Source of the DNA: an uncultured Clostridia bacterium
GTDB taxonomy: Bacteria; Bacillota; Clostridia; Christensenellales; Pumilibacteraceae
Direction: 5' to 3'
DNA length: 51,726 bases
Assembly: GCA_947632125.1 (NCBI GenBank)
Contig: CANRNV010000005.1
Span: 1 to 51,726 of the forward strand
Part shown: positions 1 through 8,190 of the stretch, one piece after another
How positions within the stretch are numbered: the first letter of the stretch is position 1
Layout of the letters: each line of letters begins with the position of its first letter
Notes under the pieces: generated by a model
Database searches by the model: none
What the model saw: only the letters and a program-made list of their open reading frames with translations
What the model was told of the DNA's origin: nothing
Position numbers and translations under genes: made by a program

Positions 1-135
1 GCGATACTTGTACGCAAGCGAAGAGGAGCAAGCAAGCGTAAACGGCTCGTTTGTGAGCTTGCGAGCAAACAGCCAATCGGGGTCCCCACGAGATACTTGT
101 ACTCGTGGGGTGAGAATAGCGCCGCCTGCGACGAA
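1..135 (+). repeat. Dispersed repeat A, copy 1 (5' end cut by window)
   Basis: About 135 bases closely matching 46224-46365 (same orientation) and 51181-51320 (opposite orientation). Shared landmarks are CGCAAGCGAAGAGGAGCA, AACGGCTCGTTTG, CAAACAGCC and a 9-bp hairpin, CCCCACGAG/CTCGTGGGG (84-92 with 102-110), followed by TGAGAATAGCG. No believable protein is encoded. It looks like an interspersed non-coding repeat of this genome. Confidence 0.8.
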
Positions 136-348
136 AGGGCGCCTTTCTTAAATGTGTCGCTTTCGCTCCAATTTGAACCCTAAGTTAATACCTGTTAAAT
201 TGGGCAAATCCGATTTTCTTAACACATTATAATTAAGATAAGCAAATATGATTTTCTTTACTCATTAATAAATATAAATGAAATTATCGTCAAATAAATG
301 CTTGGCAATGCAAATGCTTTTATAAGGTGTAAAACAGTGAACAAAAAG

Positions 349-433
349 GTTTTATTTAGCGGCGAGGTTGAAAAGCATTTTTCAACCTCGCCGCAGATAA
401 AAGTTTTTTGGTTACTTTTTTCAAAAAAGTAAC
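349..433 (+). repeat. Covarying hairpin element, copy 1
   Basis: A perfect 16-bp stem (359-374 with 379-394) with loop GCAT is flanked by TTTTATTTA on the left and AGATAAAAGTTTTTT on the right. A second short hairpin, GTTACTTTTTT/AAAAAAGTAAC, follows at 411-433. The inverted copy at 45896-45984 has the same flanks and loop, while three stem pairs differ with both partners changed, so pairing is kept. It also lies downstream of the P-II-like/DUF1538 operon and could end its transcript. The rest of 136-458 is AT-rich with no gene seen. Confidence 0.75.
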
Positions 434-458
434 ATTAACTCACTCCTCAAAAAAGTAA

Positions 459-806
459 CTATTCTTTATTATCAAGTTGAAGATCGCTTAGAGGTGGTTT
501 AGTCAAGCCGACGGCATTTTCGACGGGAAGAGAAAAGGCAATGCCGTGTCCCGGGGTATTAAGACCGACGGCGTGATAGAGAGCGTGCAAGATATCGTCC
601 CGAATATTCTTGGGCACGACGAGCATAATCATTTCCTTTTCGGGCTGAATGGTGATGCGGAAAAACGCTTCGGCTTCCTTATTGGCGGTACCTCTTGCCG
701 AGATGACGGTTCCGCCCTTAGCTCCGTATTGGTGAGCGGCGTCCATAACGGCGTCGCTGAACCCGGCGTTGACAATGCACAAAATAAGTTCGTACTCGTT
801 ATCCAT
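459..806 (-). CDS. P-II-like (GlnB-superfamily) regulator, second copy
   Basis: A 115-residue protein with the ferredoxin-like P-II pattern. The start, YELILCIVNAGFSDAVMDAA, resembles P-II strand 1 and helix 1; GAKGGTVISARGT is a glycine-rich stretch like that leading into the P-II T-loop, and a later strand reads KEMIMLVVPKN. The C-terminus has GHGIAFSLPVENAVGL. A good AGGAGG lies just before the ATG, inside the end of the upstream gene, which it overlaps by 8 nt. It is the last gene of DUF1538 / P-II-like / P-II-like. Such P-II-like proteins are known to sit beside DUF1538 membrane proteins and probably gate them; the ligand is unknown. The canonical uridylylation-loop tyrosine is not evident, so classical GlnB function is unlikely. 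Confidence 0.8.
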   Translation of the reverse strand: MDNEYELILCIVNAGFSDAVMDAAHQYGAKGGTVISARGTANKEAEAFFRITIQPEKEMIMLVVPKNIRDDILHALYHAVGLNTPGHGIAFSLPVENAVGLTKPPLSDLQLDNKE

Positions 807-1233
807 TTTGCTCCTCCTTGACAGCCCCCTTGTAATTGCTCAAAAAGCCGTAGATTGCCACTCCTATCACACTTGCGATCGGCACGGTAAATGCGATGCC
901 GCCGCCGTTTTTTATGGTCGAGAACTTTTCGCTCAAAGCCGAAAGGATACCCTCGACCATATCCTCGCGCACCACGCTTATTATCACGGTCTTGTCCGAG
1001 TCGACGAGCCCGAGGTAATGCATCATCTCCGCTTTCGCCGTGCCCTGACCGAGGCAAAGCAGCTGCATATTCACCTCGAAAGACTGGATGAGGTCGGCGT
1101 AAAACTCGCCCTTTGTCCTATTGACAATGGTAAAAAGCAACTTGGGCTTTTTGGCGAAGGGCTTCTTCTTTTTGGCGTTGTCGTTTCGACTTTTGGCGTC
1201 GCCGCGACTTTTAACGTGTTTCTTGTCGTCCAC
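799..1233 (-). CDS. P-II-like regulator with basic N-terminal extension
   Basis: A 144-residue protein. The start is GTG at 1233, chosen because AAGGAGG lies 7 nt upstream and no ATG fits. The first 30 residues are very rich in Lys, Arg and Asn (KKKKPFAKKPK) and probably disordered. A P-II-like fold follows: LLFTIVNRTKGEFYADLIQ, then GQGTAKAEM in the T-loop region, then KTVIISVVREDM, and near the end GGGIAFTVPIASVIGV. It is a diverged paralogue of the next gene. The two may form hetero-oligomers on the DUF1538 transporter encoded directly upstream. Function beyond regulation of that transporter is not visible from sequence. Confidence 0.75.
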   Translation of the reverse strand: MDDKKHVKSRGDAKSRNDNAKKKKPFAKKPKLLFTIVNRTKGEFYADLIQSFEVNMQLLCLGQGTAKAEMMHYLGLVDSDKTVIISVVREDMVEGILSALSEKFSTIKNGGGIAFTVPIASVIGVAIYGFLSNYKGAVKEEQNG

Positions 1234-1244
1234 ACCGAGCCTCC

Positions 1245-2771
1245 TTATGTAAAATCGATGATCTGCTCGTCGTCTGCGCTTAAAATACGGCGCATAGACA
1301 AATTTTCCCTAACCTTTGCGCTTACGATCGCCTTAAAGCCGAGCGCCTGTATGGTGATAAGCGGGGTCATCGCCACGAGCGCAACCACGCCGAACGCAAA
1401 GTCCATAACTTCGCTTTCGCCTCCGAGCGCGACACACGCTCCGATGGCAAGCGGAAGAATAAACGACGAGGTGAGCGGTCCGCTTGCAACTCCGCCGGAG
1501 TCAAATGCGATCGCCGTGTAGATCTTGGGCACGAACAACGAGAGCGCGAGCGAAATAAGATAGCCGGGGATAAGGTAGTACAGTATCGAGAACTTATATA
1601 TGATCCTTATCATAGCAAGGCAGATCGACACGCCCACGCCTATCGAGAGGGCGATAATCATCGAACGCTTTTTCACCGTTCCGCCCGTAATTTCCTCGAC
1701 TTGCTTGTTGAGGACGTGGACGGCGGGCTCGGCGAGGACGACGACCAGACCCAAAACAAAGCCGAAGATTATAAGCACGGTTTTGTCGGAGGAGGCGAGT
1801 TCGCTTCCTATTTTGTAACCCATGGGCATAAAACCGATTTCGACCGCCGACAAGAACAAGACGAGCCCGACAAAGGTGTAGCCTATGCCTATCGCAATTT
1901 GTATCAGCCTGCTTTTGGGCAGTTTAAGCACGGTAAATTGCAAAATGATAAAGAATATGACTATCATGCCGAGGGAAACTCCCACCGAAACGCACGACCC
2001 CAATATCGCCTTGCCTATGTTCGAGCCGAAAGTGAACGACTCTATGGGCAGAGTGTACGTCGGCGCTCCGTTTGCCGTGAGCGCAAGGATCATAACGGCG
2101 AGCACGGGTCCCACCGAGCAAAGCGCGATAAGCCCAAAGCTGTTCTCCTTGGATTTTCGCCCGCCGATGGACGCCGCCACGCCCACGCCGAGCGCCATGA
2201 TAAAGGGCACGGTGATGGGACCGGTGGTCACTCCGCCCGAATCGAAGCCGAGCGGCATAAACGCCCCTTTCCCCTCGCCTATAAGCAGAGCGCAAAACGA
2301 AAACAGCATGAGGTAAAAGAACATTATAAGCGACGAAAGATCCTTTTTGAACACGATTTTAAGTATGGAGATAAGCAAAAACAGACCCGTACCCACCCCG
2401 ACAGTGAGAACGAGCGCGGTACCGCCCCCTCGTATCACACTGCCCACCTGACCCGCAAGAACCGAAAGGTCGGGCTCGGCGACGGTGATGAGCACGCCCA
2501 TGATAAAGCACACGGGCAAAAGCAAACTCAGCCGCTTGGACTTGGTCAGTCCCGCGCCTACGTGCTCGCCCATGGGGGTCATGGCAAGGTCGGCGCCGAG
2601 ATTAAACAGCCCTATGCCCAAGATGAGTGCGAGAGTGCTGAATAAAAAAATAACCACTTCCGAGGTGCCGACGTTTATAAGCGGAGTAAATGAAATGACA
2701 AGCACGATAAAGGCGACGGGAAGAACCGAAAAGATCGCTTCTTTGATTTTTGCTCTCAATGCTTTTCCCAT
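1245..2771 (-). CDS. DUF1538 family integral membrane protein (putative transporter)
   Basis: A 508-residue, very hydrophobic protein with roughly a dozen membrane segments. It is an internal duplication: each half carries an AEP motif (VAEPDLSVL and LAEPAVHVL), a MPMG or MTPMG motif, and a loop of the form DSGGVTTGP or DSGGVASGP before a Gly/Ala-rich helix. This two-repeat architecture and the two downstream P-II-like genes identify the DUF1538 family. These are inferred to be channels or transporters controlled by P-II-like proteins; the substrate is not established. The start follows GGAGG (TAAGGAGGCGATATG). A cytoplasmic tail of about 25 residues follows the last helix. Confidence 0.85.
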   Translation of the reverse strand: MGKALRAKIKEAIFSVLPVAFIVLVISFTPLINVGTSEVVIFLFSTLALILGIGLFNLGADLAMTPMGEHVGAGLTKSKRLSLLLPVCFIMGVLITVAEPDLSVLAGQVGSVIRGGGTALVLTVGVGTGLFLLISILKIVFKKDLSSLIMFFYLMLFSFCALLIGEGKGAFMPLGFDSGGVTTGPITVPFIMALGVGVAASIGGRKSKENSFGLIALCSVGPVLAVMILALTANGAPTYTLPIESFTFGSNIGKAILGSCVSVGVSLGMIVIFFIILQFTVLKLPKSRLIQIAIGIGYTFVGLVLFLSAVEIGFMPMGYKIGSELASSDKTVLIIFGFVLGLVVVLAEPAVHVLNKQVEEITGGTVKKRSMIIALSIGVGVSICLAMIRIIYKFSILYYLIPGYLISLALSLFVPKIYTAIAFDSGGVASGPLTSSFILPLAIGACVALGGESEVMDFAFGVVALVAMTPLITIQALGFKAIVSAKVRENLSMRRILSADDEQIIDFT

Positions 2772-2865
2772 ATCGCCTCCTTACTATATATTATCATATT
2801 CTCGATATTTATGCAAGCTTTAATAAATGCAAAAATATTTTTTGCATAAAAATTTGATTTTTCTA

Positions 2866-2893
2866 TTGACAAATTCGTTTTTTATGCTATAAT
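2866..2893 (+). promoter_or_regulatory. Sigma-A type promoter of the DUF4364 gene
   Basis: Consensus TTGACA (2866-2871), 16-nt spacer, consensus TATAAT (2888-2893) with an extended TGC just before it. The expected start of transcription is near 2900, about 29 nt upstream of the ATG at 2929. Confidence 0.8.
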
Positions 2894-2928
2894 TATGATA
2901 AATAACGGCGTTTTTTATTGGGAACAAT

Positions 2929-3453
2929 ATGGACTTTCGAGATAACAGCATCGTATATAAATTAACCATACTGTTTTTTATGGATAAAATGGATGTTCCT
3001 CTTACCGAAGGTACCATTTTGAAAGCTTGCTACTATCAAAACCCCTGGCTCGAATACATGGATTGCGTCCAAACGCTTAACTTGCTTCTCGATACCGGCT
3101 TCATCTTCAAAAAGGTGACGGACGGTATGGCATATTACAGCATAACTTCGGACGGTCGGGCGTGTTTGTCGCACTTTTATTCCCGTGTGCCCTCGTCCAT
3201 TCGGGCGGAGATCACTCAATTCGTCAAGGAAAATCGGGCTATTTACAGGCGAGAGCAGGAATACTCCACCTCTTATAGGCTCAACCCCGACAAAAGCTAT
3301 ACCTGCACCTTAAAGATCGCCGACTCCATAAAGACGACGCTCGACATAAAAATAAACGTAGCCAACAAGGAGATCGCCAAAAGCGTCGCCAAAAAATGGG
3401 AAAGCAAAGCCGCCGAAATTTACACTGCTATCTACGAGCAGCTTGTGGACTGA
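2929..3453 (+). CDS. DUF4364 family protein (winged-helix-like)
   Basis: A 174-residue cytoplasmic protein. The N-terminal half (LTILFFMDKM, then LNLLLDTGFIF, then YSITSDGRACLSHF) follows the pattern of a winged-helix domain; the YxxT..GR...L segment is the usual wing. The C-terminal half is a mixed alpha/beta region that I do not recognise further. The family is common in Clostridia and is thought to be regulatory, with no defined target. It is preceded by a strong promoter and only a weak ribosome binding site. The next gene starts 13 nt after its stop, so the two are co-transcribed. Confidence 0.75.
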   Translation: MDFRDNSIVYKLTILFFMDKMDVPLTEGTILKACYYQNPWLEYMDCVQTLNLLLDTGFIFKKVTDGMAYYSITSDGRACLSHFYSRVPSSIRAEITQFVKENRAIYRREQEYSTSYRLNPDKSYTCTLKIADSIKTTLDIKINVANKEIAKSVAKKWESKAAEIYTAIYEQLVD

Positions 3454-3466
3454 AAAGGAGAACAGA

Positions 3467-3745
3467 ATGGATAAAATCGAAATATATCGCGCTTACGGCA
3501 CCTGCTGCAAGCAAATAATGTATTCGGTAAACGAGGACAATATTTTGACGTATTGCTTGTTTATTCACGGATGCTCGGGCAATCAACAGGGCATAGCCAA
3601 GCTTGCGGTCGGTCAGCCCATCGACCTTGTCATCGAAAAACTAAAAGGCATTCCGTGCAAGGGCACGACATCGTGTCCCGACCAGCTTGCTCGGGCTCTT
3701 ATGTTGTACAAAGAGCGCAAGGAAAACGCCGTAAAAGAAGAGTAA
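3467..3745 (+). CDS. TSCPD domain protein (TIGR03905 type)
   Basis: A 92-residue protein. The start at 3467 is chosen because AAGGAG lies 7 nt upstream (TGAAAAGGAGAACAGAATG) and the family usually begins here. It contains the family's cysteine motifs: GTCC near the start, HGCSGN in the middle, and GIPCKGTTSCPDQLA, the TSCPD signature, near the end. The cysteine pattern resembles the C-terminal part of B12-dependent ribonucleotide reductases and suggests metal or redox use, but the stand-alone protein has no known reaction. It is co-transcribed with the DUF4364 gene and followed by a terminator. Confidence 0.85.
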   Translation: MDKIEIYRAYGTCCKQIMYSVNEDNILTYCLFIHGCSGNQQGIAKLAVGQPIDLVIEKLKGIPCKGTTSCPDQLARALMLYKERKENAVKEE

Positions 3746-3760
3746 AATTTATCGCTTATA

Positions 3761-3785
3761 AAGGGGGGGTGTTACCCCCTTTTTT
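3761..3785 (+). terminator. Rho-independent terminator after the TSCPD gene
   Basis: AAGGGGG pairs with CCCCCTT across a short loop and is followed by a T run. It separates the DUF4364-TSCPD pair from the ABC exporter genes. Confidence 0.7.
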
Positions 3786-3803
3786 GGGTTAATACGAGGC
3801 TAT

Positions 3804-5579
3804 ATGAGGACAAAAAAACAAAGTAAATTGCGACTTGTTGCCTATTTTATAAAGGGCAGCTTTTATTTGTTTGCCCTCAGCGTATTTTTTAACCTCATAT
3901 TGGTGTTTACCACCGTGCTCATCCCGAGGATAATCGGCTTTACCGTCGATTGCGTCTTGCAAAACGACCCTCTTATGGGCGAAAATGTCCTCATCGCCTC
4001 GCTTTTGGGCGGCGTGGAGTTTGTAAAGAGCCACTATTACATCGTTCTTATCGCTTTGCTCGCCCTTGCGTTGACAGCCGGAATAAGCAAGTTCTTCAAC
4101 CTCTACGTCAATTCCAAAGCGGACGAAAAGCTTATGCAGCGTATGCGCAACAAGCTGTTTTGTCACCTGCTCGTCCTGCCCATGAGTTGGCACTATAAGC
4201 ACATGACGGGCGACATCTTGCAGCGTTGCACCTCGGATATGCAGACCATATTGAATTTCATCTCCGCGCAGATGATGTCGCTTATACGCATACTCGTGCT
4301 TGTGAGCATCTCGCTCGTGTTTATGTTTATGATGGATGTCACCCTCGCCCTCATTGCCGCAACCACGATCCCCGCCATGTTTGTTTACTCGCTCATCTTC
4401 CAGCTCAAAGCCAAAAAGCACTTCCGCAAGTGCGACGAGGAAGAGGGCGTCCTTTCCGCACGCGCACAAGAGAACCTCTCGGCGGCAAGAGTTGTTCGGG
4501 CTTTCGGGCGGGAAAGCTACGAGCGGGACAGGTTCAACGCCCAAAACGAATACTACACGGGGCTGTGGGTAAATCTGCTCCGCCGCCTCGCCGTGTATTG
4601 GTCGTCGAGCGACCTTCTCGCCTCGCTCCAACTGCTGCTGATAATCGCTTTCGGAACGGTTTTTGCCCTAAGAGGCTCGGTGACCGAGGGCGAACTCATA
4701 GTCTTTATTTCGTATAACGCCATGCTCATCGGGCCCGTGCGCGAACTCGGCAGGATCGTGTCCAATATGTCCAAAGCGGGCGTGTCGCTCGAACGTATCG
4801 GCGAGATAATCAACGCCGAGCCCGAGGACTACGGACGGCTTAACCGGCCGCTCAAAGGCGACATCGTCTTTGACGACGTAAGCTTCTCTTACGACAAACC
4901 CACCCTCAGCCACCTGTCCTTTACGGTCAAGGAGGGCTCGACGCTCGGCATAATAGGAGCGACGGGCAGCGGAAAATCTACGATCGCCCACCTGCTTGCG
5001 GGTCTGATACGCCCGAGCGGCGGCTCGATATCGATTGGCGGCGTGGACATCACGTCGGCGACTTTACGCGATCTGCGCCGAAGCGTCGGGCTCGTTTTGC
5101 AAAACGGCTACGTCTACTCGGGCACGATCGGAGATAACCTCGCGGCGGTGGGCGGAAGCGACGCGCAGATCCGCCGCTGTGCCGAGATCGCCTGCTTCGA
5201 CGATGTCATACGCGGCTTTTCGGCGGGCTACGACACGGTCATCGGCGAAAAGGGCGTCACGCTTTCGGGCGGACAGCGTCAGCGGCTGTGCATAGCGCGG
5301 ACGCTTATGAAAAACGCGCCCATCCTTATATTCGACGACAGCTTTTCGGCTCTCGACAGCGAAACCGACCTAAAACTGCGCACCAACCTATCCGAAGCTT
5401 ACAAAAACACGACCGTCATAATCATCTCGCACCGCATAGCCACCGTGATGAACGCCGACAACATAATCGTGCTCGATGACGGCAAAATCATAGAGGAGGG
5501 CAGCAGCGCCGAACTCCTAAACAAGGGGGGCGTATATAAAAAAATCTACGACAGGCAAACGGGCGGAGGTGCAAAATGA
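3804..5579 (+). CDS. ABC exporter subunit A (permease-ATPase half-transporter)
   Basis: A 591-residue half-transporter: six-helix permease (about residues 15-310), then a nucleotide-binding domain. Walker A is GATGSGKST, the signature is LSGGQRQR, and Walker B is ILIFDDSFSALD. The usual catalytic Glu after Walker B is Asp here, which marks the degenerate ATP site of heterodimeric exporters such as the BmrC/BmrD type. The start has GAGG upstream. It overlaps the next gene by 4 nt (ATGA), so the products should be made together and pair 1:1. Probable role: export of a drug, lipid or peptide; the substrate cannot be told. Confidence 0.9.
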   Translation: MRTKKQSKLRLVAYFIKGSFYLFALSVFFNLILVFTTVLIPRIIGFTVDCVLQNDPLMGENVLIASLLGGVEFVKSHYYIVLIALLALALTAGISKFFNLYVNSKADEKLMQRMRNKLFCHLLVLPMSWHYKHMTGDILQRCTSDMQTILNFISAQMMSLIRILVLVSISLVFMFMMDVTLALIAATTIPAMFVYSLIFQLKAKKHFRKCDEEEGVLSARAQENLSAARVVRAFGRESYERDRFNAQNEYYTGLWVNLLRRLAVYWSSSDLLASLQLLLIIAFGTVFALRGSVTEGELIVFISYNAMLIGPVRELGRIVSNMSKAGVSLERIGEIINAEPEDYGRLNRPLKGDIVFDDVSFSYDKPTLSHLSFTVKEGSTLGIIGATGSGKSTIAHLLAGLIRPSGGSISIGGVDITSATLRDLRRSVGLVLQNGYVYSGTIGDNLAAVGGSDAQIRRCAEIACFDDVIRGFSAGYDTVIGEKGVTLSGGQRQRLCIARTLMKNAPILIFDDSFSALDSETDLKLRTNLSEAYKNTTVIIISHRIATVMNADNIIVLDDGKIIEEGSSAELLNKGGVYKKIYDRQTGGGAK

Positions 5580-7363
5580 AAAGCAAAAGCAAGCTGAAAG
5601 CGCTCATCCCTTTCCTCAAACCGCACAAGATGCTGTTTGTCGCCCTGCTGCTTGCGGAACTCTTCGTAAGTGCGGCTCAAACGGCGATCCCCCTATTCCA
5701 ACGCTATGCGATAGACACCTTTATCGGCGGCAAGACGACGGACGGCTTTGCGGTCTTTATCGTGCTGTACGCCCTGCTCATAACCGCTCAGGCGGGAATC
5801 GACTACATAGGCTCGTTCGGCTGCTGCAAGATCGAGATGTTCGTGCTACGCGATTTGAGAAAAGCCTCTTTCAACCATCTTCAAACGCTGCCCGTATCCT
5901 TTTACAACACCCACAGCGTGGGATATTTGCACTCCCGCCTTATGAGCGACACCGACAATATTTCGAGCACCGTTTCCTGGGGCGTCTATCAAGGCGCGTA
6001 CAACGGGCTGTACATCATAGGCGCAACGATAGTCATGCTCGTCACGAGCCCTCTGCTCGCATTGTGCGTGCTCGTCATCGTGCCCGTGATAGCCGTCGCC
6101 GCGCTGTACTTCAACCGCCTGCTCACTCGGCTGAGGCGCAAAGTGCGGGAAACCAACTCGGAGATAACCGGCTCGCTCAGCGAGGCGATAACGGGCGTGG
6201 AAACTTCCAAAACGCTCGCTACGGAGGACAAACTGAGCAAGCGATTTTTTGCACGGACCGCCACAATGCGCCGTCAGTCCGTCCGTCTCGGCGGAACGCG
6301 TGCGTTGTTCCTCTCGATATTCACCTTTGCCGGCTCGGCAGTCCTCGCCGCAGTCCTGTATTACGGCGGGCAAATCACGAGCGACGGTGTGCTTGCGATC
6401 GGCGCGCTTTCGATGTTTGTCAGCTATGCGCAAGGACTGACCGACGCGGTGCAGTGGCTCATGGAGTTCTTCACCGACCTCATCAATGTCAAAGTCAATG
6501 TCGAGCGAATCGACAACTTGCTCTCCTATAAAGGCGAGGTCGTCGACACGCCCGAGGTCATCGAAAAATACGGCGACTGCTTTAACGAAAAGCGGGAAAA
6601 TTGGGAGCCGCTTAATGGCGACATCGAGTTCGACGACGTGACCTTTAAGTATCCCGACGGCGACGAATATGTCCTCTCCCACTTCAATCTCAAAGTACAA
6701 AAAGGCTCGCTCGTCGCCATTGTGGGCGAAACGGGAGCGGGCAAGTCCACGCTCGTCAACCTCATTTGCCGCTTCTACGAGCCGACAAGCGGGCGCATCC
6801 TCATCGACGGGCGGGATGCGAGGGAGCGCAGCGTGCAGTGGCTGCACAGCAAGATCGGCTACATTTTGCAAGACCCCCACCTGTTTTCGGGCACCGTAAA
6901 GGACAATCTGCTTTACGGCAAACCGGATGCAAGCGACGACGAACTCATCGCCGCGCTCAATACGGCGGGAGCCTTTCGCTTCGCCTCAAAAGAGGGACTG
7001 AGCCTCGAAGTCGGCGAGGGCGGAGCTTCGCTTTCGGCGGGCGAAAAACAGCTCGTTTCGTTTGCGCGGGCACTGCTCGTCGACCCTGCCGTGTTCATTC
7101 TCGACGAGGCGACCTCGTCCGTAGACACCCTAACCGAAAAGCTTATACAGGACGCGATCGAACGCATTATGAGCGGCAAGACGAGCTTTGTCATTGCTCA
7201 CCGCCTTTCGACTGTTCGCAACGCCGACATTATCCTCGTCGTCGATAACGGAAAAATCGTCGAAAGCGGAACTCACGACGACCTAATCAAGCGACACGGC
7301 TATTATTACAATCTATATACCAAACAGTTTGTCGAATTTATCGAAAAAGCGGATTTCAATTGA
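5576..7363 (+). CDS. ABC exporter subunit B (permease-ATPase half-transporter)
   Basis: A 595-residue partner of the upstream subunit. It has a six-helix permease and an ATPase domain with Walker A GETGAGKST, signature LSAGEKQL (LSGGQ altered to LSAGE) and a complete Walker B with catalytic Glu (FILDEATSSVD), then the switch His in VIAHRLSTV. The altered signature here faces the Walker A and changed Walker B of subunit A, so one composite site is degenerate and the other, made of this Walker B and the LSGGQ of subunit A, is active. GGAGG precedes the ATG, which overlaps the end of the first gene. Confidence 0.9.
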   Translation: MKSKSKLKALIPFLKPHKMLFVALLLAELFVSAAQTAIPLFQRYAIDTFIGGKTTDGFAVFIVLYALLITAQAGIDYIGSFGCCKIEMFVLRDLRKASFNHLQTLPVSFYNTHSVGYLHSRLMSDTDNISSTVSWGVYQGAYNGLYIIGATIVMLVTSPLLALCVLVIVPVIAVAALYFNRLLTRLRRKVRETNSEITGSLSEAITGVETSKTLATEDKLSKRFFARTATMRRQSVRLGGTRALFLSIFTFAGSAVLAAVLYYGGQITSDGVLAIGALSMFVSYAQGLTDAVQWLMEFFTDLINVKVNVERIDNLLSYKGEVVDTPEVIEKYGDCFNEKRENWEPLNGDIEFDDVTFKYPDGDEYVLSHFNLKVQKGSLVAIVGETGAGKSTLVNLICRFYEPTSGRILIDGRDARERSVQWLHSKIGYILQDPHLFSGTVKDNLLYGKPDASDDELIAALNTAGAFRFASKEGLSLEVGEGGASLSAGEKQLVSFARALLVDPAVFILDEATSSVDTLTEKLIQDAIERIMSGKTSFVIAHRLSTVRNADIILVVDNGKIVESGTHDDLIKRHGYYYNLYTKQFVEFIEKADFN

Positions 7364-7373
7364 TTTTTTCCGT

Positions 7374-7634
7374 TCAATGTACTCGCTTTACTCCCTTATA
7401 TTTGTTCTTGGTGGCGTTTCCGCCCCTGATGTGCCTCTCTTTCAGATTTTGACCGAGGACCTCTTTTACGTCAAGATACTTTATGTAATCGATACTTTGC
7501 AGTCGCAATGTCACGTCCTTGTGCACGGTGCTTTTGCTCACTCCAAAGGTATGAGAGGCATCTCGAACTGTCGCCTTGTATCGGCATATATAGTCGGCAA
7601 GCATTATGCATCTTAACTCTATGTACTCTTTCAT
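7374..7634 (-). CDS. spoIIID: Sporulation transcriptional regulator SpoIIID
   Basis: An 86-residue DNA-binding protein. The family's hallmark is clear: a helix-turn-helix ending FGVSKSTVHKDVTLRL, then the basic C-terminal segment RHIRGGNATKNKYK. SpoIIID acts in the mother cell during endospore formation and tunes sigma-E and sigma-K genes. The ATG at 7634 is preferred over an in-frame GTG at 7640 because GAGG stands 7 nt before it and the protein then starts MKEYIE, close to known homologues. It converges with the ABC exporter genes. The gene is good evidence that the organism forms spores. Confidence 0.95.
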   Translation of the reverse strand: MKEYIELRCIMLADYICRYKATVRDASHTFGVSKSTVHKDVTLRLQSIDYIKYLDVKEVLGQNLKERHIRGGNATKNKYKGVKRVH

Positions 7635-7704
7635 TATCACACCTCGTTTATGTTCGTACTAAATGTGTATGAAAGATTTTGTCAAATTATGCACCCGCTT
7701 TTTT

Positions 7705-7826
7705 GTCCGCTTTTTGAAAAAAGCGGACAAAAACTTCTATGGGTGTCCGCTTTTTGTAAAAAGCGGAATAAAAACTTCTATGGGCGTCCGCTTTTTGTAA
7801 AAAGCGGAATAAAAACTTCTATGGGT
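7705..7826. repeat. Tandem hairpin repeat, three units of 40-41 bp
   Basis: Units begin at 7705, 7745 and 7786. Each holds a small hairpin, CCGCTTTTTG(T)AAAAAGCGG, followed by an AAAACTTCTATGGG tail. There is no unique spacer between units, so this is a simple tandem array and not a CRISPR. The stretch 7640-8172 has no gene; it contains this array and the next one. Confidence 0.85.
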
Positions 7827-7897
7827 GGGCAGACGTTACATTTCTCCCCATACTCCGTTTCACTTGTTAGTGTTAGCGTGTTAGCTGTTTTTCAACA

Positions 7898-8190
7898 CGC
7901 CCAAGCGAAGCGGAGCAAATAAAGAAACATTATGCCCCACTCGCCCTTAAAAGTTTTTGCTCCGCTTTTTTCAAAAAGCGGATATCAAAAAGCAGAAACG
8001 CACAAGCGAAACGGAGCAAATAAAGAAACATTATGCCCCACTCGCCCTTAAAAGTTTTTGCTCCACTTTTTTCAAAAAGCGGATATCAAAAAGCAGAAAC
8101 GCCCAAGCGAAACGGAGCAAATAAAGAAACATTATGCCCCACTCGCCCTTAAAAGTTTTTGCTCTGCTTTTTTCAAAAAGCGAAACTCAA
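7898..8190. repeat. Tandem 101-bp repeat, nearly three units
   Basis: Units start at 7898, 7999 and 8100 and are nearly identical. Each reads CGCCCAAGCGAAACGGAGC, AAATAAAGAAACATTATGCC, CCACTCGCCCTTAAAAG, then a TTTTTGCTCCGC...AAAAAGCGG hairpin. The last unit runs into the permease gene and supplies its stop codon and last residues. A diverged single copy lies at 51571-51650. It may also act as the terminator of the permease gene. Confidence 0.85.

Noticed and set aside
7705..8190. CRISPR array
   Set aside because: Units are adjacent near-copies without unique spacers, repeats contain the hairpins themselves, and no cas gene is present.
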